NCBI RefSeq assembly: GCF_045679555.1
Contig: NC_092090.1
Coordinates: 26,933,202 to 26,997,201, forward strand
Direction of reading: 5' to 3'
From: Salvelinus alpinus
Lineage: Eukaryota > Chordata > Actinopteri > Salmoniformes > Salmonidae
DNA length: 64,000 nucleotides
Made by a program: the position numbers and the translations under genes. Below the pieces are notes generated by a model, which saw only the letters and a list, made by a program, of their open reading frames with translations, did not search any database and was not told the DNA's origin. Every line of letters starts with the position of its first letter. Position 1 is the stretch's first letter. This document shows positions 1 through 12,230 of the stretch, one piece after another.

Positions 1-75
1 ATTGACCAGAGCTCTATGGGTCCTGGTCAAAAGTAGTGCACTATATAAGGAATAGGGTGTAATTTGGGACACACC
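1..75. mobile_element. Half of a foldback MITE, cut by the window edge
   Basis: The bases match the right arm of the foldback element at 3558-3665: both contain CAAAAGTAGTGCACTATATA, followed by a GGGTG..ATTTGGGA ending. The left arm would lie outside the window. No coding potential. Confidence 0.7.
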
Positions 76-2126
76 CAGAGAGACAGCTGGTCGTCCCACT
101 AGTCCCACATGTGATTCGCCCGCCGCTCCGGGCGGTGACACCTCACTAAAGGAGTGCTTGACTAATCAAAACAACAAGCCTCTCTCCCTGCACCGCGCCG
201 GGAGAGAGGGGGGACGACGTGCCAGCAAGACGTGGCACGTCAGACAATACCTTCTCAATCACCACCCCCCTCTCCTCCTATCGCTCCTCTACCCCTTACC
301 CGCCAATGTAGGGCACTGGGGGTTGTCAGCTAAACCAAGTAACCTTTCCTCCTTTTCATTTCTTTCTCCCCACATTTGAATATGAAAAGCCTTCTTTTCT
401 TACACAGTCAAAGGACCATCACTTTAACGACATTTGGCAGTCATTTGATTTATTAGGTTTTTAGAAGGAAGATAAATCCACTAAATATTTCATATGCCAT
501 GCTAATCCTTGTAATATTGCCGGCTGAAGCCATGTACCTGCATGGCAGTGGAGTGTGGTGCATGGATTTCTACCTCTGTCAGATGACTCTACTGAATAAT
601 ACAACAGCCTTATTGAAATATTTAGACTTTGATTCCCATTAAAGGAATCTTTAAAACATGAGATTTACGTGCATGTACAGTTTCCAGAAGAAAGGAATAG
701 GGAGATAGTGTAGACAGCAATCACAACACACTCACACATGGAGCCTAGCGCCAGTCTGAGTACCTGTGTTTTCCTCTGCGCTCCTCTCTAAAGTGGGTGT
801 GGGTAGAAAACATTGGGGATTCTTTAAAACAAAGGGCATGCTAGCTACCCAGGCAGAACGAATGCCTCACAAGGAGCAGCTAGTTTGCATGATTGCATGT
901 GTTGTGTTTTTATGTGATGTGGAGGCAAAAGTACAAGCGATGAAAGACATGTATAAAACATTGTGACACAAGTGGCTTAAGAAATCAAAAGAAATGGGAA
1001 TCTAGTTTCAGCAGTTTTATTATTTCCTCGACACGCCACTCAGCTCAACACTGACATTTACGGCCATGTTTGGCATCCAACAGCTAGACACCCTTCTAAC
1101 ACCATACTGAGCACGCCTGTCTTTTTCCTTTTTCCTTCAAAAGTCTGTACTGTCAATACCTGTATGATTGTACTGTAAAAAAAAATGTATAAGATTCTCA
1201 TGTTCCTTGACTGCATCCATTCTATTCACAAACTGGAAATCTAGAATTATAACGCTTGTTATTGATGAGAGACGGTGCTCTGTACTCAGGCCTATGGCCA
1301 CTCCACAGGGCCTACAGAAGGCCTATGTTCAGGCTCTGTGGGCGTGTGTAAGCCTGTGTGTGCCACATGGTGTCTAGCTGCTTGCACTCTCAGGGTATAG
1401 CTGAGGTAAATGTGTTTCTTCCAACAAGCCTCTTGGCAGCCATCTTGCCATCTCTTTCATATCCATGCTTGACCCCACTGTGACATCATCCCTCTGGGCA
1501 GAGAGGCATCGTTGAGAGATAGGATGAAAGCATCCAGCCTGGGCCACCATGACAGCACACATAACAAACCATCTTTGAACTCTCTCTGCCTCCCTTTGTT
1601 TGGTACAGCTAAAGGCCAGGGGTGGTCCGAGCCGAGAGCTGCTGCTCATCGTAATGTGGGTATCACACGTGGCCACAGTCTGAGTAATGCTGCTTCTACA
1701 ATTGGACTATGTCAAAAACCACAACTATCCAAAGACTGAAACAACAACAGCATCAGTAAAACAGTAAACCCAATCCAGTCAGTGTGCGCAGTCCCAGATA
1801 ATGCACCACCATAGTCTTTATGCAATACACCAATACACTAGAAACATGATACAGTAAATACCAGAGGCATTGTTAAACCTGTGATAGAGAGTGTATTGAC
1901 TGTACAGTTTACTACAGTTCTCTCTTTACTCTGAGAACAGTGGACATACTGATCACAAACGTATGCACTCAGAGTCAGGATCAAGAAGTTCATGTACAGT
2001 GTGTGCTTAGGGATGCATTGGCTCTAAAATAGTGTCTGTCCCTCTCTCTTCTTGAGATCCTATCGCTGAGTAACTCATCCCTAGAAGCTGTGCGTAGGAA
2101 ACGGCAGAAACCCAGCAGAGAGTCTA
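76..2126. other. Non-coding stretch, nothing recognised
   Basis: No reading frame longer than about 100 codons and no protein-like translation. I see no recognisable exon, RNA gene or repeat boundary. The sequence is of mixed composition and may include old, unrecognised repeats. Confidence 0.5.
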
Positions 2127-3136
2127 CACTTTAAAAATGAAAGGTTCCTGGAGTATCCTTTAGGGGAACCCCTATAAGTTCTTCCAATAGACCTTTAAAC
2201 GGGTTCTTCAAAAAAAAAATTTTTATGGATCCTCAAATAACCTTTTGAAGAACCGTTTTGGGTACATTTTTTATCCCCCCCTCCCATATTATGATTCATA
2301 ATAATATGCATAACAATAACAACAATAACACTATATTTTAGTTCTCAGTGTTTATTATGATTTAAATGTCAAAGCAGAATAAAAAATTCCAAATATGAGG
2401 CAAACTCCCAGCAGAGCCCCAAGTCCAATGGGTATGTCCTCTGAGGTGTTGATGTTAATGTGTTGATATCCTTCGTATCCATAGCCAGAATGATTTTGCA
2501 GTGCATGGTGATCAAACAGGTTTCCAGTTATATTTATCAGCGGTATAGGGAGGGTGAAATCTGTGAATACAATAATATATATTATACAGTTGATTAACAA
2601 AACATGCACATGACAGTATTCATACCTTGGATTTTGTTTAGATTTTGTTCAGATACCTACAGACACAAAAGTGAGCAGTTCAGTCATCTGCACGCAACAC
2701 AGCTAGCCTTCAACATATTATTCTAGCATACAGTACATATTCTTACCTCTTTGTTGATTGATATCCATTGAATTGTGTCCATTTTCTGATTTAGAAAGAT
2801 TTGCACAAGTATGAAAAGATAGATGGTATCATCATAAAACAATATCAATTCAGAAACCTTACCTTAAATTGAGGAGATTTTTACATTTTTCAGTTACAGT
2901 AAGTGCCTGCTCCTACTGTCCTTTCAAATTCAAATCCAAATGTTCCAGCTGGGCAGTTAGGTTCCTAAAAAAAAAACACCAACTAAGGAGGTTCCTCGAT
3001 GAACTCCACCTACTATGGGGTTCTTGGAAGAACCTTTTGGGGGGCAATTGTCAGTGCCAAGAACTCTAAGGTACTTCGAAGAACTTTGAGAATCTTAGAA
3101 GAACCCTTGCTGAAACCCTAATTTTTAGAGTGTAGG
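2127..3136. mobile_element. Inverted-repeat-bounded DNA element, about 1.0 kb
   Basis: The left end reads TACACTTTAAAAATGAAAGG and the right end, reverse-complemented, reads TACACTCTAAAAATTAGGG, so the two ends face each other. Inside each end, GGTTCTTC/GAAGAACC-type motifs recur, as in a very common salmonid MITE family whose ends begin ACACT..AAAA. Ordinary members of that family are, from memory, a few hundred bases long. This one is about 1 kb and holds a spliced mini-gene in the middle (2355-2863). No transposase is visible, so it would be non-autonomous. I could not assign a superfamily or see a clear target-site duplication. Confidence 0.7.
2355..2785 (-). CDS. Predicted spliced mini-gene, 90-residue single-pass membrane protein
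   Basis: Three coding exons on the minus strand join in phase: 2785-2747 (39 bp, ATG at its second codon with A at -3 and G at +4), 2656-2626 (31 bp) and 2560-2355. A probable 5' UTR exon ends at 2863 with a GTAAGG donor. The introns are 65-90 bp, all GT-AG, with strong donors (GAG|GTAAGA, AAG|GTATGA) and acceptors after TCTAAATCAG, TCTGTAG and TTCACAG. Only one frame of the 31-bp exon is open, and it is the one the neighbours require. The product has N-glycosylation sequons at residues 32, 45 and 60, a Gly/Tyr/His-rich stretch, and a hydrophobic segment at about 65-86 followed by a four-residue tail. AATAAA overlaps the stop codon (2351-2356). There is no signal peptide, so it could be a captured 3' part of a host type I membrane glycoprotein. 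I do not recognise the protein and assign no function. Confidence 0.6.
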
Positions 3137-3154
3137 CAAGAGGGCCCAATCAGC

Positions 3155-3302
<148 letters not shown>

Positions 3303-3557
3303 GTGCAGGCAGTCCTAGTTGGAGGAAGCTGATCAGAGCTGCTGGGAGTCTAATTGGACATAACAGGCGTCAGTTGAGCGGGGTGGGTGGGGAGGAGGGG
3401 TCTCCTTGAAGGCGTAGGCAGGTAATTTGCACACAGTGATATTCACGCTTGACAACTGGAGGCAAACAAATGAGCCTGGGGAAGGAAGTGAGACAGGATG
3501 GGAGGCAGCCATCAGACACCAACCGCCAGCCACGCTCAGTAACACTCTCTGTCTGTG

Positions 3558-3665
3558 TTCCAAATGGCACCCTATTCCCTACATAGTACACTACTTTTGA
3601 CCCAGGGCACATAGGACTCTGATCAAAAGTAGTGCACTATATAGGGAGTAGGGTGCAATTTGGGA
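3558..3665. mobile_element. Foldback MITE with about 50-bp arms
   Basis: The left arm (TTCCAAATGGCACCCTATTC...) and the reverse complement of the right arm (ATCCCAAATTGCACCCTACTC...) match along roughly 50 bases. The arms meet around 3605-3615, leaving almost no loop. The same sequence opens the window at 1-75, so it is dispersed. Confidence 0.85.
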
Positions 3666-4766
3666 TGTAGCCTCTGCCTGCCCCACTTGATTTGCCAGCA
3701 GGGCTCAGTGAGCAGCCAGCCCAGGTAGCAGCAGCACCACAATTAGGCCTGTACACCCTGGCTCGGCTGCACCCGCTCCCCAAATTGTGAAGAGGAGAGG
3801 AAGTGACACCCATAAGGCTGCACATTACCGTAATCCAATGTAAATGAAGGGCTATGCAGAACCAGGGAACCAGAGATCCCACCTGAGACAGGCTGGGGAG
3901 GAACGTGACCGAGCGTGCCAGGCTGTCAGGATTGTGTCAACACGGCTGTTGGCTGTTCAGACCTGTTCAGTCCAGCTCTGCATGCATAATGGGACAAATC
4001 ATTACAATGTCAATGGTGATCATGTAAATAGGACAAGTGTGATGGTGGAGACTGGGGAGGACAGTGGCGTGTATTCATGGATGCCAAGGGAAGCCAGGCT
4101 TCCCCAAACAATGTACCAAAAAGAAAACATAAAATAAAGTGGCTGAATGTATCTCACCGGAGAAAGCATCCAAGCATGTGAAACAGCGCCCCTCTGTCTC
4201 TGTATGTGTAGTCCATATAACTGATGCTGTCTGGTCAAAAAGAGTAAGATATTGTTGCCGCCCATAGCATTGAAGCAGCGAGCACTTGGCCTCCCTTGAT
4301 AAAAAAAATACTAAAATCAGCGTTGCGCTAAACTGAGCGAGTTCAACTGTGAATGGTCCTGGTGCACCAAAGAAAAGTAATAGGGGAAGTCAGTTTGGAT
4401 TTGGCTTCACACGAATCACATCAAAAGCCAAATGTCATTTACAGAAAAAAAATCATTGTTGCATCTCGTTGTGTTGTTGTCCTCCAGTGGCTAGCTAGCT
4501 AAAATTGTCCCTTTCCTAAATTAGCCATGGACGTCGATAGTTATTTGAACGTGTGGTTTTACTTAATTCTCCATAGGTCTACTGGCCAATGATTATAACG
4601 GCTATTCTGATCCAACCATTAATTCATACATTGAGCCCCTGGTCTGAGAGGATGGAAGTTCAATATGTAACTAGATGTAGTAGTGGAGACATCTTCTGTT
4701 TTTTGTGTGACTTGTGGTAGCCTAACTCTCCGTGGTTCTAAATCAATAGTTGTTTACTAGTCCGAA
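3666..4766. other. Non-coding stretch, probably old repeat
   Basis: No credible exon. Around 4075-4290 the sequence resembles a dispersed salmonid repeat that I remember only loosely (GGGAAGCCAGGCTTCCCC palindrome at the left), but I cannot set its ends. Ends at the Gypsy-derived block. Confidence 0.35.
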
Positions 4767-5299
4767 ATGTTTTTGTGGGAGGGGGGCACACGGGGCGTTT
4801 GGCTGATTCAGGTTGGAGACCTGAGCCAACTCCCCGTGCTTACCGTGGCGAGCGTCATACTGGTCAGGCACCGTGTTATGCGGTGGAGCGCACGGTGTCT
4901 CCAGTACGTGTTCTTAGCCCGGTGCGCTACATTCCAGCTCCCCGCATCTGCCGGGCTAGGGTGAGCATCCAGCCAGGACGGGTTGTGCCAGCCCTGCTCT
5001 CCAGACCTCTAGTGCGCCTCCTCGGCCCAGTATATCCTGCGCCGGCTCTGCGCACTGTGTCTCCGGTACGTCTGCACAGCCCAGTGCGTCCTGTGCCAGC
5101 GCCCCGCATTTGCAGGGTGAAGATAACCACCCTGCCAGGACGGGTTGTGCAGGCTCTAAGCTCGAGACCTCCAGTGCTCCTCCAGGGCCCAATGTATCCG
5201 GTGCCTCTGCCAAGGACAAGGCCTCCTGTATGTCTCTCCAGCCTGGTGAGCCCTGTGGCAGCTCCACGTACCCGACTGCCCATACGTCTCCTCACTCCA

Positions 5300-5866
5300 G
5301 TGATGATCCATAGCAAGAAGCCTCCAGTGATGATCCATGGCACGAAGCCTTCAGTGATGATCCATGGCACGAGTCCTCCAGTGATGATCCATGGCACGAA
5401 GCCTCCAGTGATGATCCATGGCAAGAAGCCTCCAGTGATGATCCATGGCACGAGTCCTCCAGTGATGATCCATGGCACGAAGCCTGCAGTGATGATCCAA
5501 GGCACGAAGCCTCCAGTGATGATCCATGGCACGAAGCCTCCAGTGATGATCCATGGCACGAAGCCTCCAGTGATGATCCATGGCAAGAAGCCTCCAGTGA
5601 TGATCCATGGCACAAAGCCTCCAGTGATGATCCATGGCAAGAAGCCTCCAGTGATGATCCATGGCACGAAGCCTCCAGTGATGATTCATGGCAAGAAGCC
5701 TCCAGTGATGATCCATGGCACGAAGCCTCCAGTGATGATCCATGGCAAGAAGCCTCCAGTGATGATCCATGGCACGAAGCCTCCAGTGATGATCCATGGC
5801 AAGAAGCCTCCAGTGATGATCCATGGCACGAAGCCTCCAGTGATGATCCATGGCAAGAAGCCTCCA
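5300..5866. repeat. 27-bp minisatellite, 21 units
   Basis: Twenty-one head-to-tail 27-bp units, each encoding VMIHGTKPP or VMIHGKKPP in the plus frame. The last dozen units alternate strictly between GGCACGAAG and GGCAAGAAG, forming a 54-bp higher-order repeat. Confidence 0.95.
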
Positions 5867-6513
5867 GCGACGTTTTCCAGTCCGGAGCCTCCAGCGATGT
5901 TCTCCAGTCCGGAGTCTACAGCGACGTTCTCCAGACCGGAGCCTCCAGCGACGTTCTCCAGTCCGGAGCCTCCAGCGACGGTCTCCAGTCCGGAGCCCCC
6001 AGCGACGGTCTCCAGTCCGGAGCCCCCAGAGGCGGTGCCCAGACCGGAATCCCCAGCGACGGTGCCCAGTCCGGGGCCCCCAGCGACGGTGCCCAGTCCG
6101 GGGCCCGCAACGAGGGTGCCCAGTCCGGGACCCGCAACGAGGGTGCCCAGTCCCAGTCCGGGGCCCGCTACGAAGCCTCCAGTGAGGAGTCATGGCACGG
6201 AGCCTCCAGCGACGTTCTCCAGTCCGGAGCCTCCAGCGACGTTCTCCAGTCCGGAGCCTCCAGCGACGGTCTCCAGTCCGGAGCCCCCAGCGACGGTCTC
6301 CAGTCCGGAGCCCCCAGCGGCGGTCTCCAGTTCGGAGCCCCCAGCGACGGTGCCCAGTTCGGAGCCCCCAGCGACGGTGCCCAGTCCGGAGTCCCCAGCG
6401 ACGGTCTCCAGTCCGGAGCCTCCAGCGATGTTCTCCAGTCCGGGGCCCGCAACGAGGTTGCCCAGTCCGGGGCCCGCTACGAGGGTCCCCAGTCCGGGTT
6501 CGGCGACGAGGGT
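5867..6513. repeat. Second 27-bp-type minisatellite, diverged units
   Basis: Units encode variants of PPATFSSPE, PPATVSSPE and PATRVPSPG in the same frame as the preceding array. Unit length is mostly 27 bp, with some shorter units in multiples of 3. One relic related to the first array (GTGAGGAGTCATGGCACGGA, 6181-6200) interrupts it, which shows the two arrays share ancestry. Confidence 0.85.
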
Positions 6514-6668
6514 CCCCGCACCAGAGGTGCCACCAAAGTGGGGTGAGCCAGTGGTGGAGCAGGGTCTGCGTCCCGCACCTGAGCCGCCACCGCGGATAGA
6601 TGCCCACCCAGACCCTCCCCTATAGGTTCAGGTTTTGCGGCCGGAGTCCGCACCTTTGGGGGGGGTAC

Positions 6669-6992
6669 TGTCACGCCCTGACCTTAGAGATCCTTTTTAT
6701 GTCTCTATTTGGTTTGGTCAGGGTGTGATTTGGGGTGGGTATTCTATGGTCTATTATTTGTATTTCTATGTTTTGGCCGGGTAGGGTTCTCAATCAGGGA
6801 CAGCTGTCTATCGTTGTCTCTGATTTTCCCACCTGTCTTTGTGGGAAGTTGACTTTGTTTGTGGCACATTAGCCTTAAGCTTCACGGTTTGTTTTGTAGT
6901 GTTTATTGTTTTGTTCGGCGTCTTTTCTAATAAAAAGAAAATGTACGCTCACCACGCTGCACCTTGGTCCACTTCATTCAACTGCCGTGACA
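6669..6992 (+). mobile_element. Ty3/Gypsy 3' LTR, 324 bp
   Basis: Begins TGTCACGCCCTGACC next to a polypurine G-run and ends CTGCCGTGACA, giving the TGTCA...TGACA inverted termini typical of LTRs. A polyadenylation signal (AATAAA, about 6928-6935) lies near the 3' end. No matching 5' LTR lies in the window. Confidence 0.85.
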
Positions 6993-7349
6993 ATATATCA
7001 CGGTGTCAAGGCATATGAACTAACAGGTTATAGACCAAACAATGCAATTATCACAACACATAGGTTGTATTATGGCTATTTTTCCTGGCTTGGCTTCCCA
7101 AGTGATTTTACCCACACACCACTACTGGGGGAGGAGATGAGGAGAGGAGACGAGGGGGAGGGATGGGAGGAAGAGTGAGCAGATAATGGTGGTGATGATA
7201 AAGACGACGACGACGGTGAAGACATGGAGTATAATGATGATCTAGATACTGTACATGATTGTGATTACAATACATTAAGACTTACTGAGACAAATTGGAC
7301 AAATGTGGACTCATAGGGCCACAGTCAGACAAATAGATTTCCGGTCCCT
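6993..7349. other. Non-coding stretch, nothing recognised
   Basis: Short purine-rich and GACGAC runs (7135-7220) only. No exon or RNA gene seen. Confidence 0.5.
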
Positions 7350-7612
7350 TTCTCCCAGAGTATCTCTCTCTTTCTTAGTCTCTCTCTCTTTCTTACTCTC
7401 TCTCTCTATCTCTCTTTCTTACTCTCTCTCTCTCTCTCTCTATCTCTCTTTCTCACTCTCTCTCTCTTTCTCACTCACTCACTCACTCTTTCACTCACTC
7501 ACTCATTCACTCACTCACTCACTCACTCACTCACTCACTCACTCACTCACTCACTCACTCACTCACTCTTTCTCACTCTCTCTCTATCTATCTATCTCTC
7601 TCTCGCTATCTT
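7350..7612. repeat. Compound (TC)n / (CACT)n microsatellite
   Basis: CT-rich runs flank a long (ACTC)n tetranucleotide array (about 7470-7568). The 126-codon Ser/Leu frame across it is an artefact. Confidence 0.97.
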
Positions 7613-10600
7613 TTGGTGGTTTCCTCTGCGTGTCAGGAGGGTATAATCAGTCATGTCTTGGTGGTATGATTCAGGTTGAATAGCAGAATATTATCTTTGA
7701 TAAAAATGAGATTTACCTGAAGGGCGGCCTGCGGTATAATTAATAGAGTGGCAGGGTTGAGCCGTGACTGTACACAACAAAGATGATGATAGAGCCGATG
7801 AGAGGGAGAACTTAATCATTCTGTTAAATACATCGCTTATTGTCATGTCTCAGCTGAAACTCTATACTCAGATTTTTTGCAACATAATAAGAATGTATTT
7901 TTTGGAGGGTCCTATTTGCATATGTCAGCTCTGATAAAATCTATGAATAAGTCGCAGAGATTATGATGACTGCTCTCTTTTCCTGTTGATGTAATTTCTC
8001 ATTACCTGCATCAGTAGTGTGTAACATGTGATGTAACATCACATTTGTGTTGTTCATAACACACAGCACTAACATCACACTCATTAATCCTGCAGAGGGA
8101 CAGTGAGGTTACTTATTAAGTTTGAAACTGTGGAGGGACAGACATAGCCATTGTCAGTGATGTTCAACCCCAGAGCATAAGGTTCAGTGTTACAGTAAGC
8201 TCAGAGTCATATCAGCTATACTTGTACTCTTGGCTGGGAGGAGATGACACAGTGACACAGATAAGCCTCACTGCCCATGTTGGCTCGTCATGTGTAACAC
8301 ATGTTAGTGGTACAGTGGCTCACTGTGGCAGGAGTTTGTGTGTGTTTGTGTTTGTAGCAGGGGGTTAAATCATCACTGCAGTCAGAGGACACGTGCTCCC
8401 TGCCACCCAGCATCATTATCAGAGCCTCCTGGTGCCAAAGGCATTAAATCCCCTCCACCACCCTGCACACATACACCCTCGCCCGCCACAGCGATTGAGA
8501 CTGCCACTGTCATTAACCTGAGCTGACATTTCTGCAGGCCACTCAGCCCGCCACCCCAGATCCCCACTGACAGACAGCAATACACTGCAAACCTGCTAGT
8601 GACATAGACCACCTACATGGATCTTAAACCAGCCTTTTTCTGTCACCGCTAGGCTAGCTAGCCTTAGTGTTTCCCTGGTTATACTACCAGGCTCAGAGTG
8701 TTAGGGTTTGGAAGGGGGCGAGTAAGGTGGTGAAGTTGGGCATCGAGAGGGAAATTGTTGGGGCTTTTGTTGTATGTCATTTCCGTAACCCTACACTGGC
8801 CTGCTGGTGAACTCAGTGACTTTCTAAATGGCTCCTGCGGTACAGTCATACTGGCCTGGATGTCACCTCTGTCACCTCTGTCACCCTCTGAGTGAGCAGT
8901 TTCTTTCCCTCCCTGTCACAGATGCTGCCAGTGGAAATAAAAGACCAGCGGCGTCTCTTTCTCTCTCTGAGAACGGTGTTGACACCCTTTTTAATAAAGC
9001 CATGTAACTTTGTACTGTAGGAGTGTAACACATGATTTACAGTACAGACAGTGATGTTTATTACAGGCTAGTTCCACAGCCGCCTCTGTCTCGGGTCTGA
9101 TGAAGTGGTGGTTGATGGGTAGTAGGAAAGGGAGCCAGTCTCCTGGGGCTCTGACCAGACACGTTGTCCCTCTTTTCTCCTCTTTATTTAGCCCAACAAT
9201 TAGAAGAACCCATATTCTCCCAATCGTCTGATGGTTCCCTCATCTCTGCAGAGATATATTTATCTGAGGATAATTGGCCATTAAATCCTCACTTGACAAC
9301 TGTGAAAATCCCACCCCAAGAGTAATCTAGCTGCCAGGAAATGACAACAGTTGGCAGGGCTGTCGAGTCAACTGCTGCCGGCGAGCCACATCAGCCCTGG
9401 GCTGGCTGGATGGATCTATTCCACGCATGCACGTATACACACACACACACACACACCATGCTTAGTTATATTAAACAGGCTATTACTAATCTGTTTCCAC
9501 CATTCAGACCTGTTCACAGCCTTGTGATTTCTGCTGGAAGGAAACCTATCTATCTTGACTATGATCCTGATTAAAAAGACACATATATGCTATAAAACAG
9601 TGTAACAGCATCATTTGAGATGTCATTAGTACTGACAAAAAACAAATATGATTTTTGTTTTATTTATTTCCATTAACTTTACAAGCACAGGGCTTTAATA
9701 GTTGTATATATTCAATTACTGGAAGAGAGTTCTTTGAGGGCTGTTATGTACAATTGGATTCCACTCAGCCTCGTGTCTGACGGACTTAAGGTGATCCTTA
9801 CCTGGAGGTTGAAAGCGTCAGAGCTTACCCGCGTTTCCACGCACGTCAAAAGACAAGCACTTTGCAATACAATTTTTGGTCCTTTAGTCTGTTCAAGTGC
9901 CTTGGCTATCGCTCAAGCCGCTAATGCACATCAGACAGAGTAGATAGCTGCAATTATACACAAAACGATGGAAAGGAAAACAGAGCTTGGATATTGTTTC
10001 AAATATCCAGCCCATTGTTTGCCCCCTGGGTGAACATTTTCCTTTATCACTATTTTTCTTCTTTTAGTAAATTTGTACCAGATTTTCTATTTCAGTTGTA
10101 GGTTTAACAGGGGAGAGAGGGGATGAAAAAGATTGGAACACGGCGAAGCGTTTGTGATTTATCCATTGAGCATGGAATGGTAGTGGTGGGTGGTGTTGTC
10201 GATTTGTTTTTGACGTTTTGGATGGGGGTTCGAGCCAAGCTAAGGTTTTTTTCTGGCTGCAGTCAAAGTGCTGACCGTGACAGAGTGATTACCATTGGAA
10301 TGTGAACACTCATCCCTCATGGTGGAGGTCTAGGGTCTCTCCTGTTCCTCTTAAGCCCATTGTCTGTTTAACATGTGTGTGAATGGTATGTACTGTAGAT
10401 AGACGACTGAGGTGTTTGTCACTGTCAGCAGAGTGGGAGCATTTAGGGACAAGACGGCCATCATGTTGATCAGGGCCTGTATTCACAAAGCGTCACGGAG
10501 TAGCAGTGCTGATCTAGGATCAGGCCCCCCTTCTTATTCATTATGGTTTAAAAGGAAAAACGGGTCCTAGCACGAAAAGTGCTCATGTCCAGCCACTGGG

Positions 10601-12230
10601 TCTATTTTCATGACCATCCTAATAAAATACTTTAAGATATGTAAGATATGAATACACCTCAATGGCATGCTGTGGTGATCCCGTCCCTCGAGGGTAAAGT
10701 GCTGACTTCCACACTTTCAGACAGAGTTTTGCAGAAGTAATGTTTAAATTCACTCAGTATGTGTTCCCTGTCTGTTCACATGTCATCCGTGCTGCCTTCC
10801 AAAGGTCATTTAAATCACAACATCCTTCAAAAAAAAACGTGTTTGTAGAACCACTCAGCCCAGGACCAATCAGGAGGAGTTGAGAGCTCTCTGTCCCTAG
10901 TACGGGTCTATATTCTGTGTGTGATCAGGGATGTCAGTGACGACTCCTCAAGATTAAATAGTAATAATACTGTTCTAATAATGTGTGCCCCAAAAAGGGG
11001 ATTCACTCTAAAAAGCTCCAGACTGTTGTTTATTCATTCAGAAACAGTGTTTAATTTTCACAATCCATGTAATAAAAAATTCCTGACATTGTCTTGAGTG
11101 CAATCTCATGTAGGAGCGATAATGGCACAGGGAGGATCGAGGAGGAGAATGGGAGGTATAACATAAAGTATTCACCGGAGAGGAAGATGGGGGTATTTCT
11201 GTACTTCTACCTGGTGACAACAGCCCACTGTAAGTACGTTTGAACAGTTTGTCGAAGGAAGGAGCTCTTGTTTGTTCGTTCTCTTGTCCCCCCCAGTCAG
11301 TCCTCCTCTCCTGAGGCTTCCTCCCTTCTCACAATCAACATCTGCCTTCTCTTCCCAGTCGAGTCTCTCTGTTTGATGACCTACATATTACATTCTCTTA
11401 GCATGGAGGTACACCAAGGCTTACATGTTGTGTGTGCATAAAATGTGGTGTAAATGACTAGAACAAAAGGGAAGAGCGTCTGTGTTGGGAAGGGAAATGA
11501 AAGCATGTACCATTGTGGGGGACATGTTGCATCACAAGACGCTGCGTGTAGTCTAAATACCACCATGGAGGGACTTCATGTTATTGATGTTGGATCGTAG
11601 CATGGGTGGTGTGCTGCTGCGTGAATGATAGTGATGACTCTGTCCCTCGCACATGAAACACATCCCGCACTCCTCAGGGACCTCCCGGCAGTCACTTTCT
11701 GCTCGATCCTCTCCTCAACACCACAAACACATGAGCATGTCTCACTGGTAGAGCATTGAAGAGCACTGATCTACTGCTGCTGTCCCATCTCTACAACGAC
11801 ATCCGCAGCAAATCGATGAAAATGAGTCTCATCTGTGTGTCTCGTGGTGAGCAGAGTAAGAATACGTTGATGCTCTTGGACAGCCCTACTGTACTTCATG
11901 TAGGCCTACCAGTCTTCACGTACTCACTTCTGTACTCAACAATGCACTGAGCCTTTCCACAAGCACAACACACCAACCACAGATGTTAGCAGCATGTACA
12001 GTATGGCAAACCTACTTCAAAGTGTTCTTCTGTTACACCGACCACATCTCAGTTTCCCTAAGCAGCAGATAGACCATCTGAATCTGGTGCCTTCACGTCT
12101 CAGTCACAGCTACAGCTACGAAACTTCAGCATGTCCCACATCACTCCACTCCTGTACCACTTGTGTAATGTGTCATGTGAACGTCTGTTAATTTCTAATA
12201 AAACCTGCTTTTCAAAGAGTCAGAGGAGGA
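7613..12230. other. Non-coding region with minor repeats
   Basis: No credible gene. It contains an (AC)n run at 9436-9456 and half of a foldback MITE at 10469-10545. The island around 9230-9350 (TATATTTATCTGAGGATAATTGGCC and flanks) looks more complex than its surroundings and could be conserved regulatory DNA. A possible ATG plus GTAAGT donor at 11188-11231 was considered and not called. Confidence 0.45.
10469..10545. mobile_element. Remnant of a foldback MITE
   Basis: GGGCCTGTATTCACAAAGCG, followed by GTGCTGATCTAGGATCAGG, is the left half of a palindromic salmonid repeat that I recognise from memory. The right half is degraded (GGTCCTAGCACG..GTGCTCATG at about 10563-10588). Confidence 0.5.

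Larger units (their letters stand above)
4775..6668 (+). mobile_element. Ty3/Gypsy retrotransposon, 3' internal region
   Basis: This is GC-rich DNA directly upstream of an LTR, ending in a G-run polypurine tract (about 6656-6665) and TAC before the LTR TG. No protease, reverse transcriptase or integrase motif is present, so the copy is 5'-truncated or this is its post-pol segment. An open frame of 616 codons runs through it (4775-6625), but it consists largely of 27-bp tandem repeats that are open in several frames on both strands, so a real protein is doubtful. The first 180 codons are Pro/Arg-rich (PVRYIPAPRICRARVSIQPG type) with two loosely repeated blocks. Confidence 0.7.

Noticed and set aside
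4075..4290. hAT-like repeat with transposase remnant
   Set aside because: Only a vague resemblance from memory; no domain or ends could be shown.
5300..5866. Regular repeats as a CRISPR array
   Set aside because: The 27-bp units are contiguous without unique spacers, in vertebrate DNA.
4775..6625. 616-codon open frame as a host protein with VMIHG and SSPE repeats
   Set aside because: It abuts a Gypsy LTR and is largely 27-bp repeats that stay open in several frames on both strands; treated as retrotransposon sequence.
7303..7683. 126-codon Ser/Leu-rich frame
   Set aside because: Translation of (TC)n and (CACT)n simple repeats.
11188..11231. First coding exon with a signal peptide (ATGGGGGTATTTCTGTAC, then donor CACT|GTAAGTAC)
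   Set aside because: Good start context and donor, but no second exon was found nearby and such a match is likely by chance.
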